Part shown: positions 26,727 to 35,223 of the stretch, one piece after another
Layout of the letters: each line of letters opens with the position of its first letter
Numbering within the stretch: the stretch's first letter is position 1
Source: Desulfomicrobium macestii
GTDB lineage: Bacteria > Desulfobacterota > Desulfovibrionia > Desulfovibrionales > Desulfomicrobiaceae
Direction: 5' to 3'
DNA length: 64,000 nucleotides
NCBI RefSeq assembly: GCF_014873765.1
Contig: NZ_JADBGG010000024.1
Location: 1 to 64,000, forward strand
The notes under the pieces: model-generated
The model's input: only the letters and a program-made list of their open reading frames with translations
Databases searched by the model: none
What the model was told of the DNA's origin: nothing
Made by a program: the position numbers and the translations under genes

Positions 26727-28093
26727 TGCAGTGCAGGATCGCCCACAAGCTCTTTCTGACCGACATCCCGGAGCCCATCAAGAACCAGGTCATGGCCGAG
26801 CTGACCCTGGAAAATCCCAAGTGGCTCGAAAACCTGAAGATGGGGCGCACCAACTACAAGGTCTCCCGGCATCTGAAGTTCTATTCCACACGCACGAACG
26901 GAGGGCTCATCCTGCCGCGCGGCTATGGCGGCCGGTTGGCGAGGATCTGCGCGGAGCATGGCGAGGCCGTGGAGTACAAGGACGAACGGCGCAGCCTGCC
27001 GGAGGTGGACTTCACCTTTGGCGGAGAACTGCGCCCCTATCAGGACGCCGCCTGCCAGGCCATGCTCAGGCGTCGTTTCGGGACTCTGTGCGCGCCCACG
27101 GGAGCGGGCAAGACCGTGTGCGGCCTGGCGCTCATCGCCAAGCGCCGCCAGCCCGCGCTGATCGTCGTGCACACCCGGGACCTGGCCATGCAGTGGGTGG
27201 AGCGCATCGAGCAGTTTCTGGACATCCCGGCCCGCAAGGTGGGCATGATCGGTAGCGGCAGGAGCACCGTTGGCGAGGCCGTGACCGTCGCCACCGTGCA
27301 ATCCGTGTACAGCCGGGCCAAGGATCTCAAAAAACGCGTCGGCCACATCATCGTCGACGAATGCCACCGCGCCCCCAGCCGCACCTTCACTACGGCGGTG
27401 ACCGCCTTCGACTGCGCCTATTCTCTTGGCCTCTCGGCCACTCCCTACCGGCGCGACGGCCTGACGCAGCTCATCTTCTGGCATCTGGGCGAAATGCACG
27501 CCCGCATCGACAGCGATGACCTGATGGACAGCGGGGCCATAATGCGGCCGGAAATCTGCATCCGGCCCACGGCCTTCGTGTGCGAGCGCGACCCCACCGA
27601 GGAGTACGGCCTCATCATCGCCGACCTGACCGAGGACGTCGCGCGCAACTGCCAGATCGTGGATGAGGTGGCCGCCGAGATCGCGTCCGGGCGCGGAGTC
27701 AGCCTGGTACTGTCCGACCGCAAGTGGCATTGCCGGGTGCTGCAGGAGCTTCTTCAGGAGCGTCACGGAATCAGCGCGCCGGTCCTGACCGGCGACACGC
27801 CCCTGCCGGAACGCAAGCGGTTGGTGGAGCAGATCCAGTCGAACCGGATCAGCGCGGTCTTTGCCACGGGCCAGCTCATCGGCGAAGGCTTCGACGCCAG
27901 CAACCTGACCTCCCTGTTTCTGGCGACGCCCATCAAGTTCAGCGGCCGCCTGATCCAGTATCTGGGCCGGGTGCTGCGTCCGGCAAGCGGAAAAGCTCAA
28001 CCAAAGGTTTATGATTTTGTGGACGAGAAGGTCGGCGTGCTCAATGCGGCCGCCCGGGCGCGGGCGGAGGTTTATGCCGGTATTGGAAGCTAG
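26726..28093 (+). CDS. superfamily 2 DEAD/DEAH-type helicase
   Basis: 455 residues, resembling XPB/SSL2-like phage and bacterial helicases. After an N-terminal 90-residue domain come Walker A 'APTGAGKT' (near 124), DECH in 'IIVDECHRAPS', SAT in 'GLSATPYRRDG', and motif VI 'QYLGRVLRP' near 410. It should use ATP to unwind nucleic acid or move along it. The gene overlaps the thioesterase by one base, an unusual partnership. It converges with the phosphotransferase gene 11 bp away. Confidence 0.88.
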   Translation: MQCRIAHKLFLTDIPEPIKNQVMAELTLENPKWLENLKMGRTNYKVSRHLKFYSTRTNGGLILPRGYGGRLARICAEHGEAVEYKDERRSLPEVDFTFGGELRPYQDAACQAMLRRRFGTLCAPTGAGKTVCGLALIAKRRQPALIVVHTRDLAMQWVERIEQFLDIPARKVGMIGSGRSTVGEAVTVATVQSVYSRAKDLKKRVGHIIVDECHRAPSRTFTTAVTAFDCAYSLGLSATPYRRDGLTQLIFWHLGEMHARIDSDDLMDSGAIMRPEICIRPTAFVCERDPTEEYGLIIADLTEDVARNCQIVDEVAAEIASGRGVSLVLSDRKWHCRVLQELLQERHGISAPVLTGDTPLPERKRLVEQIQSNRISAVFATGQLIGEGFDASNLTSLFLATPIKFSGRLIQYLGRVLRPASGKAQPKVYDFVDEKVGVLNAAARARAEVYAGIGS

Positions 28094-28104
28094 GCAGTCG
28101 GGAA

Positions 28105-29028
28105 TTACCCCTTGAAGAAGCGATCCGCCAGGGTCGTCATGTAGAAGATCTCGAATTCGATCATGTCCGTGTCTTCCCGGCGCAGCCATTCCGCCAGCCA
28201 GGCCGTGCGCAGGGCCAGGGTCCAGGTTGGCAGGTGCGGTTCCAGCGTGCCGTCCAGCAGGCCGCAGGAGCGCAGGGTGTCCAGAAAGGCGGTGATGAAG
28301 GGGCCGTCCAGCGCGTTTTCGTCTTCACTGCCGACGCAGCCAAGGATCAGGGCCATGTCGTGCAGGACGCATTTGGGTCCGCAGAATTCCCAGTCGATGG
28401 CCGCCAGGATGCGGTCCTTTCCCCAGATCATGTTCAAAGGGTGCGGGTCGCCGTGGCAGAAGGCCACGGGCAGGCTTGGGCACGCTTCAAGTCTCCTCTC
28501 GACGAGAGCGAAGACGGGGCGGAGTTGTGCGTGCGCTTTTGGATGCAATCTTCTGGCGTCGTCAACGATCCTCAAGACATAAGCGCGCAGGTCGAAGGGC
28601 TCTTCGTCAGCGGCCAGATCCCGGCTTGCCTGACGCAGGTCGCGCAGAAAGTCGGCCATGGCCCTGCCGCGCCATGCGTCCCGCCAGTAACTGTCCCTGT
28701 CCGGTTCAATCCCGTTCAGAAAAGGCGTCAATTGCCAATGGCGAGCGCCTGCATGCTGCACAGTGTCCCCGTCAAGCCCTGCCAGAGGCGCGCTGGCGGG
28801 CAATCCCCTGGCCGCCAGATGGGTGATGCGTCCGGCGACCACCCTTTTGCGCGGCAGTGTTCGGGAGTCCAGTTCTTCAAGGAAATGAAGCGAGTCTCCG
28901 GCGTCCACCACGACACGGTACAGGCAGCGCTCAGGGCTGCCCTGGATGCGGATTTGGGGATGAATGCCGGTGAAAGGCAGTCCCCAGCGGCTCAGGATGT
29001 CGCGCAGTAGTTCGTGGGATGGATGCAT
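28105..29028 (-). CDS. APH-family phosphotransferase
   Basis: 307 residues of the aminoglycoside phosphotransferase/choline-kinase fold. The catalytic loop 'FCHGDPHPLNMIWG' and the metal-binding 'AAIDWEFCG' are intact. An aminoglycoside substrate is not implied; family members phosphorylate many small alcohols, including homoserine and choline. It follows the 57-residue membrane protein by 25 bp on the same strand. Confidence 0.85.
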   Translation of the reverse strand: MHPSHELLRDILSRWGLPFTGIHPQIRIQGSPERCLYRVVVDAGDSLHFLEELDSRTLPRKRVVAGRITHLAARGLPASAPLAGLDGDTVQHAGARHWQLTPFLNGIEPDRDSYWRDAWRGRAMADFLRDLRQASRDLAADEEPFDLRAYVLRIVDDARRLHPKAHAQLRPVFALVERRLEACPSLPVAFCHGDPHPLNMIWGKDRILAAIDWEFCGPKCVLHDMALILGCVGSEDENALDGPFITAFLDTLRSCGLLDGTLEPHLPTWTLALRTAWLAEWLRREDTDMIEFEIFYMTTLADRFFKG

Positions 29029-29053
29029 GGCGGGTGTGCGAGGAAGCGGCGCT

Positions 29054-29227
29054 TCACCACTTGCGGTTCACGTAGCGGATGACGAAGAAGGCCAGGACGG
29101 CGATGACCACGGCCATGGCCGCCAGCAGTCCGAAGATGTCCGTATTCTTGCCTACGAAGCGCAGCGCGCCCATGGTCAGCACGCCGACCACGCCGCCGAT
29201 CCAGAGCAGGATGGATTGTTTTTTCAT
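29054..29227 (-). CDS. 57-residue two-helix membrane protein
   Basis: A short gene with a strong ribosome site (GGAGGGCGAA then ATG at 29227). The product has two hydrophobic helices (about residues 5-24 and 31-50) separated by the basic/polar turn 'RFVGKNTD', and ends in a basic tail 'RYVNRKW'. It lies between the terminator of the uracil permease gene and the APH-family gene. I do not know a family for it. The reading frame, ribosome site and helices make it likely to be real. Confidence 0.65.
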   Translation of the reverse strand: MKKQSILLWIGGVVGVLTMGALRFVGKNTDIFGLLAAMAVVIAVLAFFVIRYVNRKW

Positions 29228-29248
29228 TTCGCCCTCCGGGATTCAAGA

Positions 29249-29278
29249 AAGGGCGGGACACCCGGGTGTTCCGCCCCT
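29249..29278 (-). terminator. rho-independent terminator after the uracil permease
   Basis: A GC-rich stem, GGGCGGGACACC (29251-29262) with GGTGTTCCGCCC (29265-29276), is followed on the minus strand by TTTCTT. It lies 18 bp past the permease stop. Confidence 0.75.
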
Positions 29279-29295
29279 TCGATATCCAAGGTTGC

Positions 29296-30582
29296 CTAGT
29301 GTTCGGCCGGCTGATTGGTCAGGCCGAGGTGGTCCAGCAGGTGGAAGATCATGGACAAGGCCATGCCCACCACCGTGCCCAGGGCCATGCCCTTGAGCTG
29401 CACCGTGCCGATGTGCAGGGCCGTGCCGCTCAGGCCCACGATGAGCACCACGGCGGTCAGGATCAGGTTGGCGGGTTTGGAGTAGTCGACCTTGGCTTCG
29501 ACCAGCATGCGGATGCCCGAGGCGGCGATGACGCCAAACAGCAGGATGCAGATGCCGCCCATGACCGGAGTGGGGATGGACTGGATGAAGGCCGAGAGCT
29601 TGCCGATAAAGGCCAGACAGATGGAGATGACCGCCGCTCCGCCGATGACCCACACGGAGTAGACGCGGGTGATGGCCATGACGCCGATGTTCTCGCCGTA
29701 TGTGGTCACGGGCACGGAGCCCATGAAGCCCGACAGGGTGGTGGCGATGCCGTCGCCGAGCAGCGAGCGGTGCAGGCCGGGATCCTTGACCAGATCGCGG
29801 CCGATGATGTTGCCGGTGACGACCAGATGGCCGATGTGCTCGGAGATGACCACCAGCGAGGCCGGGATGATGATCAGGATCATGTTGATGTCGAACTTGG
29901 GCAGGTACACGGTCGGGAAGGAGATGACCGGGGCCGTGGCGATGGTCGCGAAATCGACCATGCCCATGCTGATGGCCACCGCATAGCCCACGATGATGCC
30001 GACCAGGACCGGGATGACCGCCATGAAACCGCGAAACACGATGGACCCGAAGGCGACGACCAGCAGGGTGACCATGGAGACGATGATGGCGTCCATGTTA
30101 TAGGCCCCGGAATCGTCGGGCATGATGCCGGCCATGCCCGTGGCCACACCGGCCAGTTCCAGACCGATGAGGGCGACGATGGGGCCCATGGTGGCCGGGG
30201 GAAGCACGATCTTGATCCAGTCGGATCCGAAGCGGCCGATGATCAGCGCCACGGTGCAGAAGATCAGGCCCGAGGCGATGAAGCCGCCCAGCGCGTAGGA
30301 GTAATTACCTCCCCACAGGGCCTGGTCGGCGCCGAGAACGACAAAGACCGGAGACAGAAACGCGAAGCTCGAACCCAGAAACGCGGGTGCCTTGCCCTTG
30401 CAGATGAACAGGTAAATGAGCGTTCCGATGCCGTTCATGAGGAGCACGATGGCCGGATCGATCTTGAACAGGGTCGGAACCAGCACCGACGCGCCGAACA
30501 TGGCGAAAAGATGCTGAAGACTTAACGGAAAGCCTTGAAGTAATGGAACTTTTTCGTCAACCTGGATAATTCTTCTGCTCAT
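29296..30582 (-). CDS. uraA: uracil/xanthine permease
   Basis: 428 residues, a nucleobase:cation symporter (NCS2) with about 12-14 membrane helices. Family features include 'LQHLFAMFGASVLVP' near residue 22 and 'GLELAGVA'. UraA-type proteins import uracil by proton symport. The ATG at 30582 is chosen because GGGAGAAACGC precedes it; an upstream in-frame ATG adds an unrelated 19-residue stretch. It lies 150 bp downstream of bioD on the same strand and may be read through from it, though a separate promoter is more natural for its role. Confidence 0.88.
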   Translation of the reverse strand: MSRRIIQVDEKVPLLQGFPLSLQHLFAMFGASVLVPTLFKIDPAIVLLMNGIGTLIYLFICKGKAPAFLGSSFAFLSPVFVVLGADQALWGGNYSYALGGFIASGLIFCTVALIIGRFGSDWIKIVLPPATMGPIVALIGLELAGVATGMAGIMPDDSGAYNMDAIIVSMVTLLVVAFGSIVFRGFMAVIPVLVGIIVGYAVAISMGMVDFATIATAPVISFPTVYLPKFDINMILIIIPASLVVISEHIGHLVVTGNIIGRDLVKDPGLHRSLLGDGIATTLSGFMGSVPVTTYGENIGVMAITRVYSVWVIGGAAVISICLAFIGKLSAFIQSIPTPVMGGICILLFGVIAASGIRMLVEAKVDYSKPANLILTAVVLIVGLSGTALHIGTVQLKGMALGTVVGMALSMIFHLLDHLGLTNQPAEH

Positions 30583-30732
30583 GCGTTTCTCCCTTCGAAA
30601 ATGATGTGTAGCAAGGCCAAATGGGCCCGTCCCGCGCACATGCCGGATGGGGTCCGCCGTGCAAACCCCAAAACTGCAATGTCCTACAAGCAGGGGGCGG
30701 CGTGGTCAAGAAAGGTTGTTGGACGGGGTGGG

Positions 30733-31422
30733 TCAGGAACCCTGGGAGGAGAGGATTTTTTCGATCACGGCCTGTGCGTGGCCATGCGGATTGCGCAGGT
30801 CGGCGATGCGGCCGATGACCCCGTGAACGGGCAGCCCGGAGAAGCTTTCGATGGCCGAGCTGTTTTCGGCCCGGTCAAGCTCCGGAACGGCGTCCGTTGG
30901 ATCGGTCAGGACCACGCCCAGGCAAGCGGCCTTGCGGGCCTTCATGGCTTCCAGGGTCAGCAGGGTGTGATTGATGGTTCCCAGACCGGCGCGGCCGACC
31001 ACGAGCAGGGAGGCTCCTGCCTGCATGGCCAGATCGAGCATGGTTTTTTGTGCCGTTATCGGCACCATGAGGCCGCCCGCGCCTTCCACAACCGTGATCT
31101 CGTGGCGGGTGGCGTGAGCGGCAATGAAACGGCACAGGGCGACGAAATCCACGGGATCACCCGCTAAAAGGGGGGCCTTGGGCAAGGGGCGGCAGGAATG
31201 GATGCAGTCCGAGGGCGTCCTGCCCCCCGGCAGACCGCCGGGCAGCAGGTCGTGCACGAAGGAAGCGTCGGAGTCCTGTCCGGGATCGGTACAACCCGTC
31301 TGCACGGGCTTCAGGTACACGGCGTCGCGGGCGGCCAGGGCGCGCATGACGAGCAGGCTGACCACGGTCTTGCCCACATCCGTGTCCGTGCCGGTGATGA
31401 AGATGATCCTGCCGGAGCTCAT
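30733..31422 (-). CDS. bioD: dethiobiotin synthetase
   Basis: 229 residues. It closes the ureido ring of dethiobiotin from diaminopelargonate, CO2 and ATP. The N-terminal 'FITGTDTDVGKTVVS' is the modified P-loop of BioD, and 'VVEGAGGLMVP' is its conserved second motif. The start overlaps the bioF stop by ATGA. It is the last biotin gene of the operon as seen here. Confidence 0.93.
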   Translation of the reverse strand: MSSGRIIFITGTDTDVGKTVVSLLVMRALAARDAVYLKPVQTGCTDPGQDSDASFVHDLLPGGLPGGRTPSDCIHSCRPLPKAPLLAGDPVDFVALCRFIAAHATRHEITVVEGAGGLMVPITAQKTMLDLAMQAGASLLVVGRAGLGTINHTLLTLEAMKARKAACLGVVLTDPTDAVPELDRAENSSAIESFSGLPVHGVIGRIADLRNPHGHAQAVIEKILSSQGS

Positions 31423-32576
31423 GCCTCGTCCTCCTTGTGCAGCGCGCTTGAGAGAGCGTCGCGCAGCCGCGATATGTCGTCCGCGCGGTGCTCGGCGGTC
31501 AGACAGACCCGCAGCATGGCCTGTCCCAGGGGCACGGTGGGGTAGCGGGCCGCGAAGACCAGAATTCCCGCTTCACGCAGGGCCGTGGCCAGGCGCCGGC
31601 AGCGGTTCTCGTCGCCGATTTCCAGCGCCAGGATGTGCGCAGCTCCGCGAACCTGCAGGCCCGCTTGCGGCAGCTCCTTGCGGGCCAGATTCCCGAGCAG
31701 GCGCAGGTGCTCGCGCTGGGCCTCCGACTGGCCGACCCGGTCGAGCATGGCCAGGACCATCTCCCCGTGCCAGGGCGGCAGGGAAGTGGTGTAGATGAAG
31801 CCCTGCCCGAAATGGATCAGATGCTCGCGCACGGCCCGGGGGCAGAGGATGAACGCCCCGAACATTCCAAAGGCCTTGCCCAGCGTGCCCACGGCCACAT
31901 CGGCCACTGCGCGGCCCAGCCCCCGCCCGCCGGGGCCCAGCACGCCGAAGGCATGCGCTTCGTCCACGATGCACAGAAAACCGTTTTCACTCTTGAGCTC
32001 TTGAAGTGCCGCAAAGTCCGGGCTGTCACCGTCCATGCTGAACAGCGATTCGGTCAGCACGGCCTGGGCCGGGTGCGCCATGAGCAATTTGCGCAGATGG
32101 CTCATGCGGTTGTGGCGGAAGGTGTGGAACTGCGCCCGGCTGTGCCGCACCCCAGCCACGGTGCTGGTATGGGCGCGCTTGTCGAGCAGGAGCGTGTCCC
32201 TTTCGGAAAAGAGCGTGGAGATGAGCGTGAGGTTGGCCAGGAATCCACTGCCGAGGATCAGGCAGGATTCATATCCGAAATAGTCGGCCAGGGCCTGCTC
32301 GGCGTCCAGGGTGGAACGGGTCGTACCCGTGACCAGGCGCGAGGCGCCGCTGCCGCTGCCAGAGCGTCGGCACAGCTGCGCCAGAGTTTCGGCCAGCTCC
32401 GGGTCCTGGGCCAGTCCAAGAAAATCGTTGGAGGAGAAATTGAGATACGCGCGGTCGCCCATGACCACGCTGGCGCCCTCTCGTCCGGTCACGGGCAGAA
32501 GCTCGCGGCCGAGACCGGCCTGGCGGCGGGCTTCGGTCTCGTTTTTCAGGCGCTCTAGGAAATTGTGCTCAGGCAT
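31419..32576 (-). CDS. bioF: 8-amino-7-oxononanoate synthase
   Basis: 385 residues, a PLP enzyme of the alpha-oxoamine synthase family that condenses pimeloyl-ACP or -CoA with alanine. 'GTLGKAFGMFGAF' holds the PLP lysine, and 'DEAHAFGVLGPGGRGL' holds the cofactor Asp and His. Its start lies 22 bases inside the upstream hotdog gene, an extreme overlap that implies translational coupling. It is the first committed biotin enzyme after the pimelate-making genes. Confidence 0.93.
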   Translation of the reverse strand: MPEHNFLERLKNETEARRQAGLGRELLPVTGREGASVVMGDRAYLNFSSNDFLGLAQDPELAETLAQLCRRSGSGSGASRLVTGTTRSTLDAEQALADYFGYESCLILGSGFLANLTLISTLFSERDTLLLDKRAHTSTVAGVRHSRAQFHTFRHNRMSHLRKLLMAHPAQAVLTESLFSMDGDSPDFAALQELKSENGFLCIVDEAHAFGVLGPGGRGLGRAVADVAVGTLGKAFGMFGAFILCPRAVREHLIHFGQGFIYTTSLPPWHGEMVLAMLDRVGQSEAQREHLRLLGNLARKELPQAGLQVRGAAHILALEIGDENRCRRLATALREAGILVFAARYPTVPLGQAMLRVCLTAEHRADDISRLRDALSSALHKEDEA

Positions 32577-32953
32577 GCGAAACGACTTTGAAAAAAGGTG
32601 TCCGGGGAGTCGGAGGCGGCATTCATCCCGATGAGAATCCGGCAGGCCGGACCGTCATCCACTGTCACTGCGTAGCTCGCGCCGGCCTTGGTCCTGGCGG
32701 TGATGTCGGCCCGGATGGTCAGGGGCTTTGCGCCAAGGCCCGGAGCATAGAGGAGGTCGGCCACGGACACAAGATAGGCCTGGATCCTGAAATCGTGCAG
32801 GTACCGCAGATGCATGCCGCAGGTCTGGGCCATGGCCTCAAGGGCCAGGTACGGCGGCAGGGAGTTGGTGCGGGTCACGATTTGCCGTGCATCGCAGGAC
32901 AGGATGGACTCCAGGGCCCTTGAGGGGTCGAAAGCACAAAAGTCTAGATCCAC
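32555..32953 (-). CDS. hotdog-fold dehydratase-like protein, Glu-type half site
   Basis: 132 residues from a GTG at 32953, which overlaps the ketosynthase stop. The segment 'SLPPYLALEAMAQTCG' (31-46) matches the FabZ/ApeP hotdog helix that carries the catalytic Glu (E39 here). In FabZ the catalytic His lies 14 residues earlier, in HFPG; at that position this protein has Ile25 and no HFPG motif. It therefore seems to have the acidic half of the dehydratase site only. A second small hotdog in the same operon has the opposite half. By context it should act on the hydroxyacyl-ACP intermediate of pimelate synthesis, perhaps as part of a heterodimer. Confidence 0.72.
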   Translation of the reverse strand: MDLDFCAFDPSRALESILSCDARQIVTRTNSLPPYLALEAMAQTCGMHLRYLHDFRIQAYLVSVADLLYAPGLGAKPLTIRADITARTKAGASYAVTVDDGPACRILIGMNAASDSPDTFFQSRFACLSTIS

Positions 32954-34110
32954 GGCCGCACCCCCAGGCAGGCGTTTTGCCCTCCGAAGCCGAAGCTTTG
33001 CAACAGAAGGCCCCGGGGGTTGCGCTGCAAGGGTTCGCGCAGCAGGGGCAGGTCGTCCCGGCAAGGGTTTTCAAGCCCGGCGATGGCCGGAAAGTGTCCC
33101 TGGGCGGCGCAAACAAGGCCGAGCGCAAGCTCAGCGCAGCCGCAGGCCGCCGCCAGATGGCCGATCCTGGACTTGAAGGCCGTGATGCCCATGGCCCGGG
33201 GCGCTGTCCGGGCCAGAATCTCCCCCTCCACCGAGTCATTCAGGACCGTGCCCGTGCCATGCGCAAGGACAAAGAGGTCATCGGCGCCAAGCGTTTCCAG
33301 GCAGCGCAGCACGGCGGTGCCGGCCGCTTGCCCGGCGGGGTCGGGGCCGGTCAGGCTCCCTCCGTCCAGGGAAGAGGAGGCGCTGACGATCTCGGCCAGA
33401 ATCCGGGCTCCGCGAGCCTCGGCATGTTCCAGACACTCCAGCGCGAAGACCGCGCCGCCTTCGCCGATGGCAAAACCGCAGCGGTCCCGGTCGAAGGGCC
33501 TGCAGGCCAGTTCCGGGCGATCGAAGCCCGTGGCCAGGACTCCGGCCTGTTTGTAGGCGCGAACTCCCTCCACGGAGAGGCGGGAGTCTCCACCGCCGGC
33601 CAGGGCCACGTCCGCAAGTCCCGTCGCCACGGCGCGAAAGGCCTGCCCCAGCGCCTGGGTCGAAGCCGCGCAGGCGGTCAGGATGGTCAGGTTTTCTCCG
33701 TGCATGCCCAGCATTTCGGCCATGACCGAGGACACGGTATTGGGCAGATAATCCAGAAGCCACAAGGCCTTGTCGTCCCGTGGGCGGGCCTGCAGATTTG
33801 GGCCGAGGCCCAGAAAAAGTCCGGCCTGACCCAGTTCGTTGGGGCCGAGCCCGGCGTCGTCCACGGCCCTGACGGCGGCGGCCAGGCAGAGCTGCTGGCC
33901 CCGGGTCAGATAGCGGGCGTTCTTGCAGCGGCTGACATGGGCCTTGAGATCAAAATCGGGGACCGGGCAGACCGCGACCTCCGGATCTGCCACGGAGCGA
34001 AGAAAAGGGCCGTGCGGCCGTTGCAGGGCGGAGAAGACCTCTGCCCTGTTCGAGCCGAGCGGCAGCACGAAGCCGCTGCCGGTGATCACCACCCGGCGCG
34101 CGCCGTTCAT
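32944..34110 (-). CDS. beta-ketoacyl-ACP synthase, FabF-like, biotin operon
   Basis: 388 residues. The full ketosynthase triad is present: C147 in 'TACAAST', H284 in 'AHGTGT', and K313/H318 in 'FKSRIGHLAAACG'. It should perform decarboxylative Claisen condensation on an ACP-bound chain. The ATG at 34110 follows the ACP stop by one base. Its position between bioB and bioF, with a dedicated ACP, reductase and hotdog proteins, suggests it elongates the pimeloyl precursor rather than membrane lipid chains. It shows no membrane segment. Confidence 0.85.
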   Translation of the reverse strand: MNGARRVVITGSGFVLPLGSNRAEVFSALQRPHGPFLRSVADPEVAVCPVPDFDLKAHVSRCKNARYLTRGQQLCLAAAVRAVDDAGLGPNELGQAGLFLGLGPNLQARPRDDKALWLLDYLPNTVSSVMAEMLGMHGENLTILTACAASTQALGQAFRAVATGLADVALAGGGDSRLSVEGVRAYKQAGVLATGFDRPELACRPFDRDRCGFAIGEGGAVFALECLEHAEARGARILAEIVSASSSLDGGSLTGPDPAGQAAGTAVLRCLETLGADDLFVLAHGTGTVLNDSVEGEILARTAPRAMGITAFKSRIGHLAAACGCAELALGLVCAAQGHFPAIAGLENPCRDDLPLLREPLQRNPRGLLLQSFGFGGQNACLGVRPWI

Positions 34111-34111
34111 C

Positions 34112-34492
34112 TCAGTTTCCTGCCGTGGCGGCCGGGAAGGCCTGGGCATAGGCCACCAGATCGCGCACCTGCAGCACCGGTCCGGCGGCCAGGTCGTCCA
34201 GGATTTCCTGTAGGCGGGTTTCGGGCAGATAGGGGTATGCCGACTCGAGGGCCGACAGGGCACCTAAGTTGTCGCGCTTGGCCCGGTTCAGGATGATGCG
34301 CACGTTCTTGAGAAAAAGCAGGTCGTCGTCCACGGCGATGCCCAGCCTGTGCTGCATGGCCACTCCGATCTCAAGCAGGTCGATGGATTCGGCCTTGAGA
34401 GTGCGGATGACATAGGTCTCGGGGGTGATCTCCGCCGGGTCCAGGTCCAGGATTTCGGCCAGAATGGAACAGATGGTCGGGAAGTGATTCAT
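34112..34492 (-). CDS. acyl carrier protein with C-terminal insertion, biotin operon
   Basis: 126 residues, against about 78 for a normal ACP. S36 in 'LKAESIDLLEIGVAM' is at the usual phosphopantetheine position (DSL in E. coli). The first two helices are clear. An extra segment of roughly 40 residues, with basic 'KNVRIILNRAKRD' and later acidic parts, precedes the last helix 'LQVRDLVAYAQ'. ATG 34492 overlaps the SDR stop. It should carry the growing pimelate chain for the operon's own enzymes. Confidence 0.78.
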   Translation of the reverse strand: MNHFPTICSILAEILDLDPAEITPETYVIRTLKAESIDLLEIGVAMQHRLGIAVDDDLLFLKNVRIILNRAKRDNLGALSALESAYPYLPETRLQEILDDLAAGPVLQVRDLVAYAQAFPAATAGN

Positions 34493-35223
34493 GCGTATTT
34501 TTGCGCCGTCAGTCCGGCGTCCATGGTAATGGTTGTGCAGGTCAGGGCCAGGGCCTGATCGGAGAGCAGGAACAGCAGCGTGCCCGCCGCCTGGTCCACG
34601 GTCACGATTTTTCGTGACAGGTCTTGCCGCCTGTTTTCCCTGTCCAGGAAACGCTCCCCGCGCCCCGCATCGACAAGGCCAAGACGAAGGCTCAGGCTCG
34701 TAATGCCGCGCGGGCCCAGTTCCAGGGCCAGGCTTTGGTACAGTCCCTCGGCCGATCTCTTGGCCGCGCAGTAAAATCCCTGACCGGGAGCGGGCATGGC
34801 GGCGGCGGTGGAAGAAAGATGCACGAGGCGACCGAAACGGCGCGCCAGCATGGACCGGGTAACCGCCTTGAGCAGGAGCAGTCGGTTGGCGATGTTGGCC
34901 TGGAAATAGGCGTCCATGTCGGTTTCGCCTGACGCCGCCAGGAGCACTTCGTGGTCGGCATGGGCAAGATCGACCAGATAATCCACCCCGGTTTGAAGCA
35001 GGGGGGCAAGGGTGGCCTGGCTGGCCTTGTCGCCGAGGTCCAGCCACGGACTCTTGCCCGTCAGTTCCGGAAATTTGCGGTATATGGCGGCTTTTCCGTC
35101 TTCCGAGGCATGCGTCGGGATGACGGCCAGGCCTTCCTCCAGCAGCAGGCCGGTCAGGGCCAGGCCGATGGAGCAGCCGCCTCCGAGGACAAGGACTGTC
35201 TTGCCGTGAAAGTCGAGCTTCAT
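34489..35223 (-). CDS. SDR-family ketoreductase, FabG-like, biotin operon
   Basis: 244 residues, short-chain dehydrogenase/reductase. The cofactor loop 'LGGGCSIGLAL' (13-23), N110, S137/S138, Y151 and K155 (Y-x3-K) form the expected active site. By context it reduces the beta-ketoacyl-ACP made by the operon's ketosynthase. The ATG 35223 overlaps the stop of the upstream hotdog gene by ATGA, and its own stop overlaps the ACP start. Confidence 0.85.
   Translation of the reverse strand: MKLDFHGKTVLVLGGGCSIGLALTGLLLEEGLAVIPTHASEDGKAAIYRKFPELTGKSPWLDLGDKASQATLAPLLQTGVDYLVDLAHADHEVLLAASGETDMDAYFQANIANRLLLLKAVTRSMLARRFGRLVHLSSTAAAMPAPGQGFYCAAKRSAEGLYQSLALELGPRGITSLSLRLGLVDAGRGERFLDRENRRQDLSRKIVTVDQAAGTLLFLLSDQALALTCTTITMDAGLTAQKYA

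Noticed and set aside
29266-30525. Plus-strand frame with many Asp/His residues opposite the uracil permease
   Set aside because: Antisense of a hydrophobic transporter gives Asp/His/Gly-rich shadows; not a metal-binding protein.
30583-30732. Riboswitch or attenuator before the uracil permease
   Set aside because: I saw no purine-riboswitch core or clear antiterminator pair in the 150-bp spacer.
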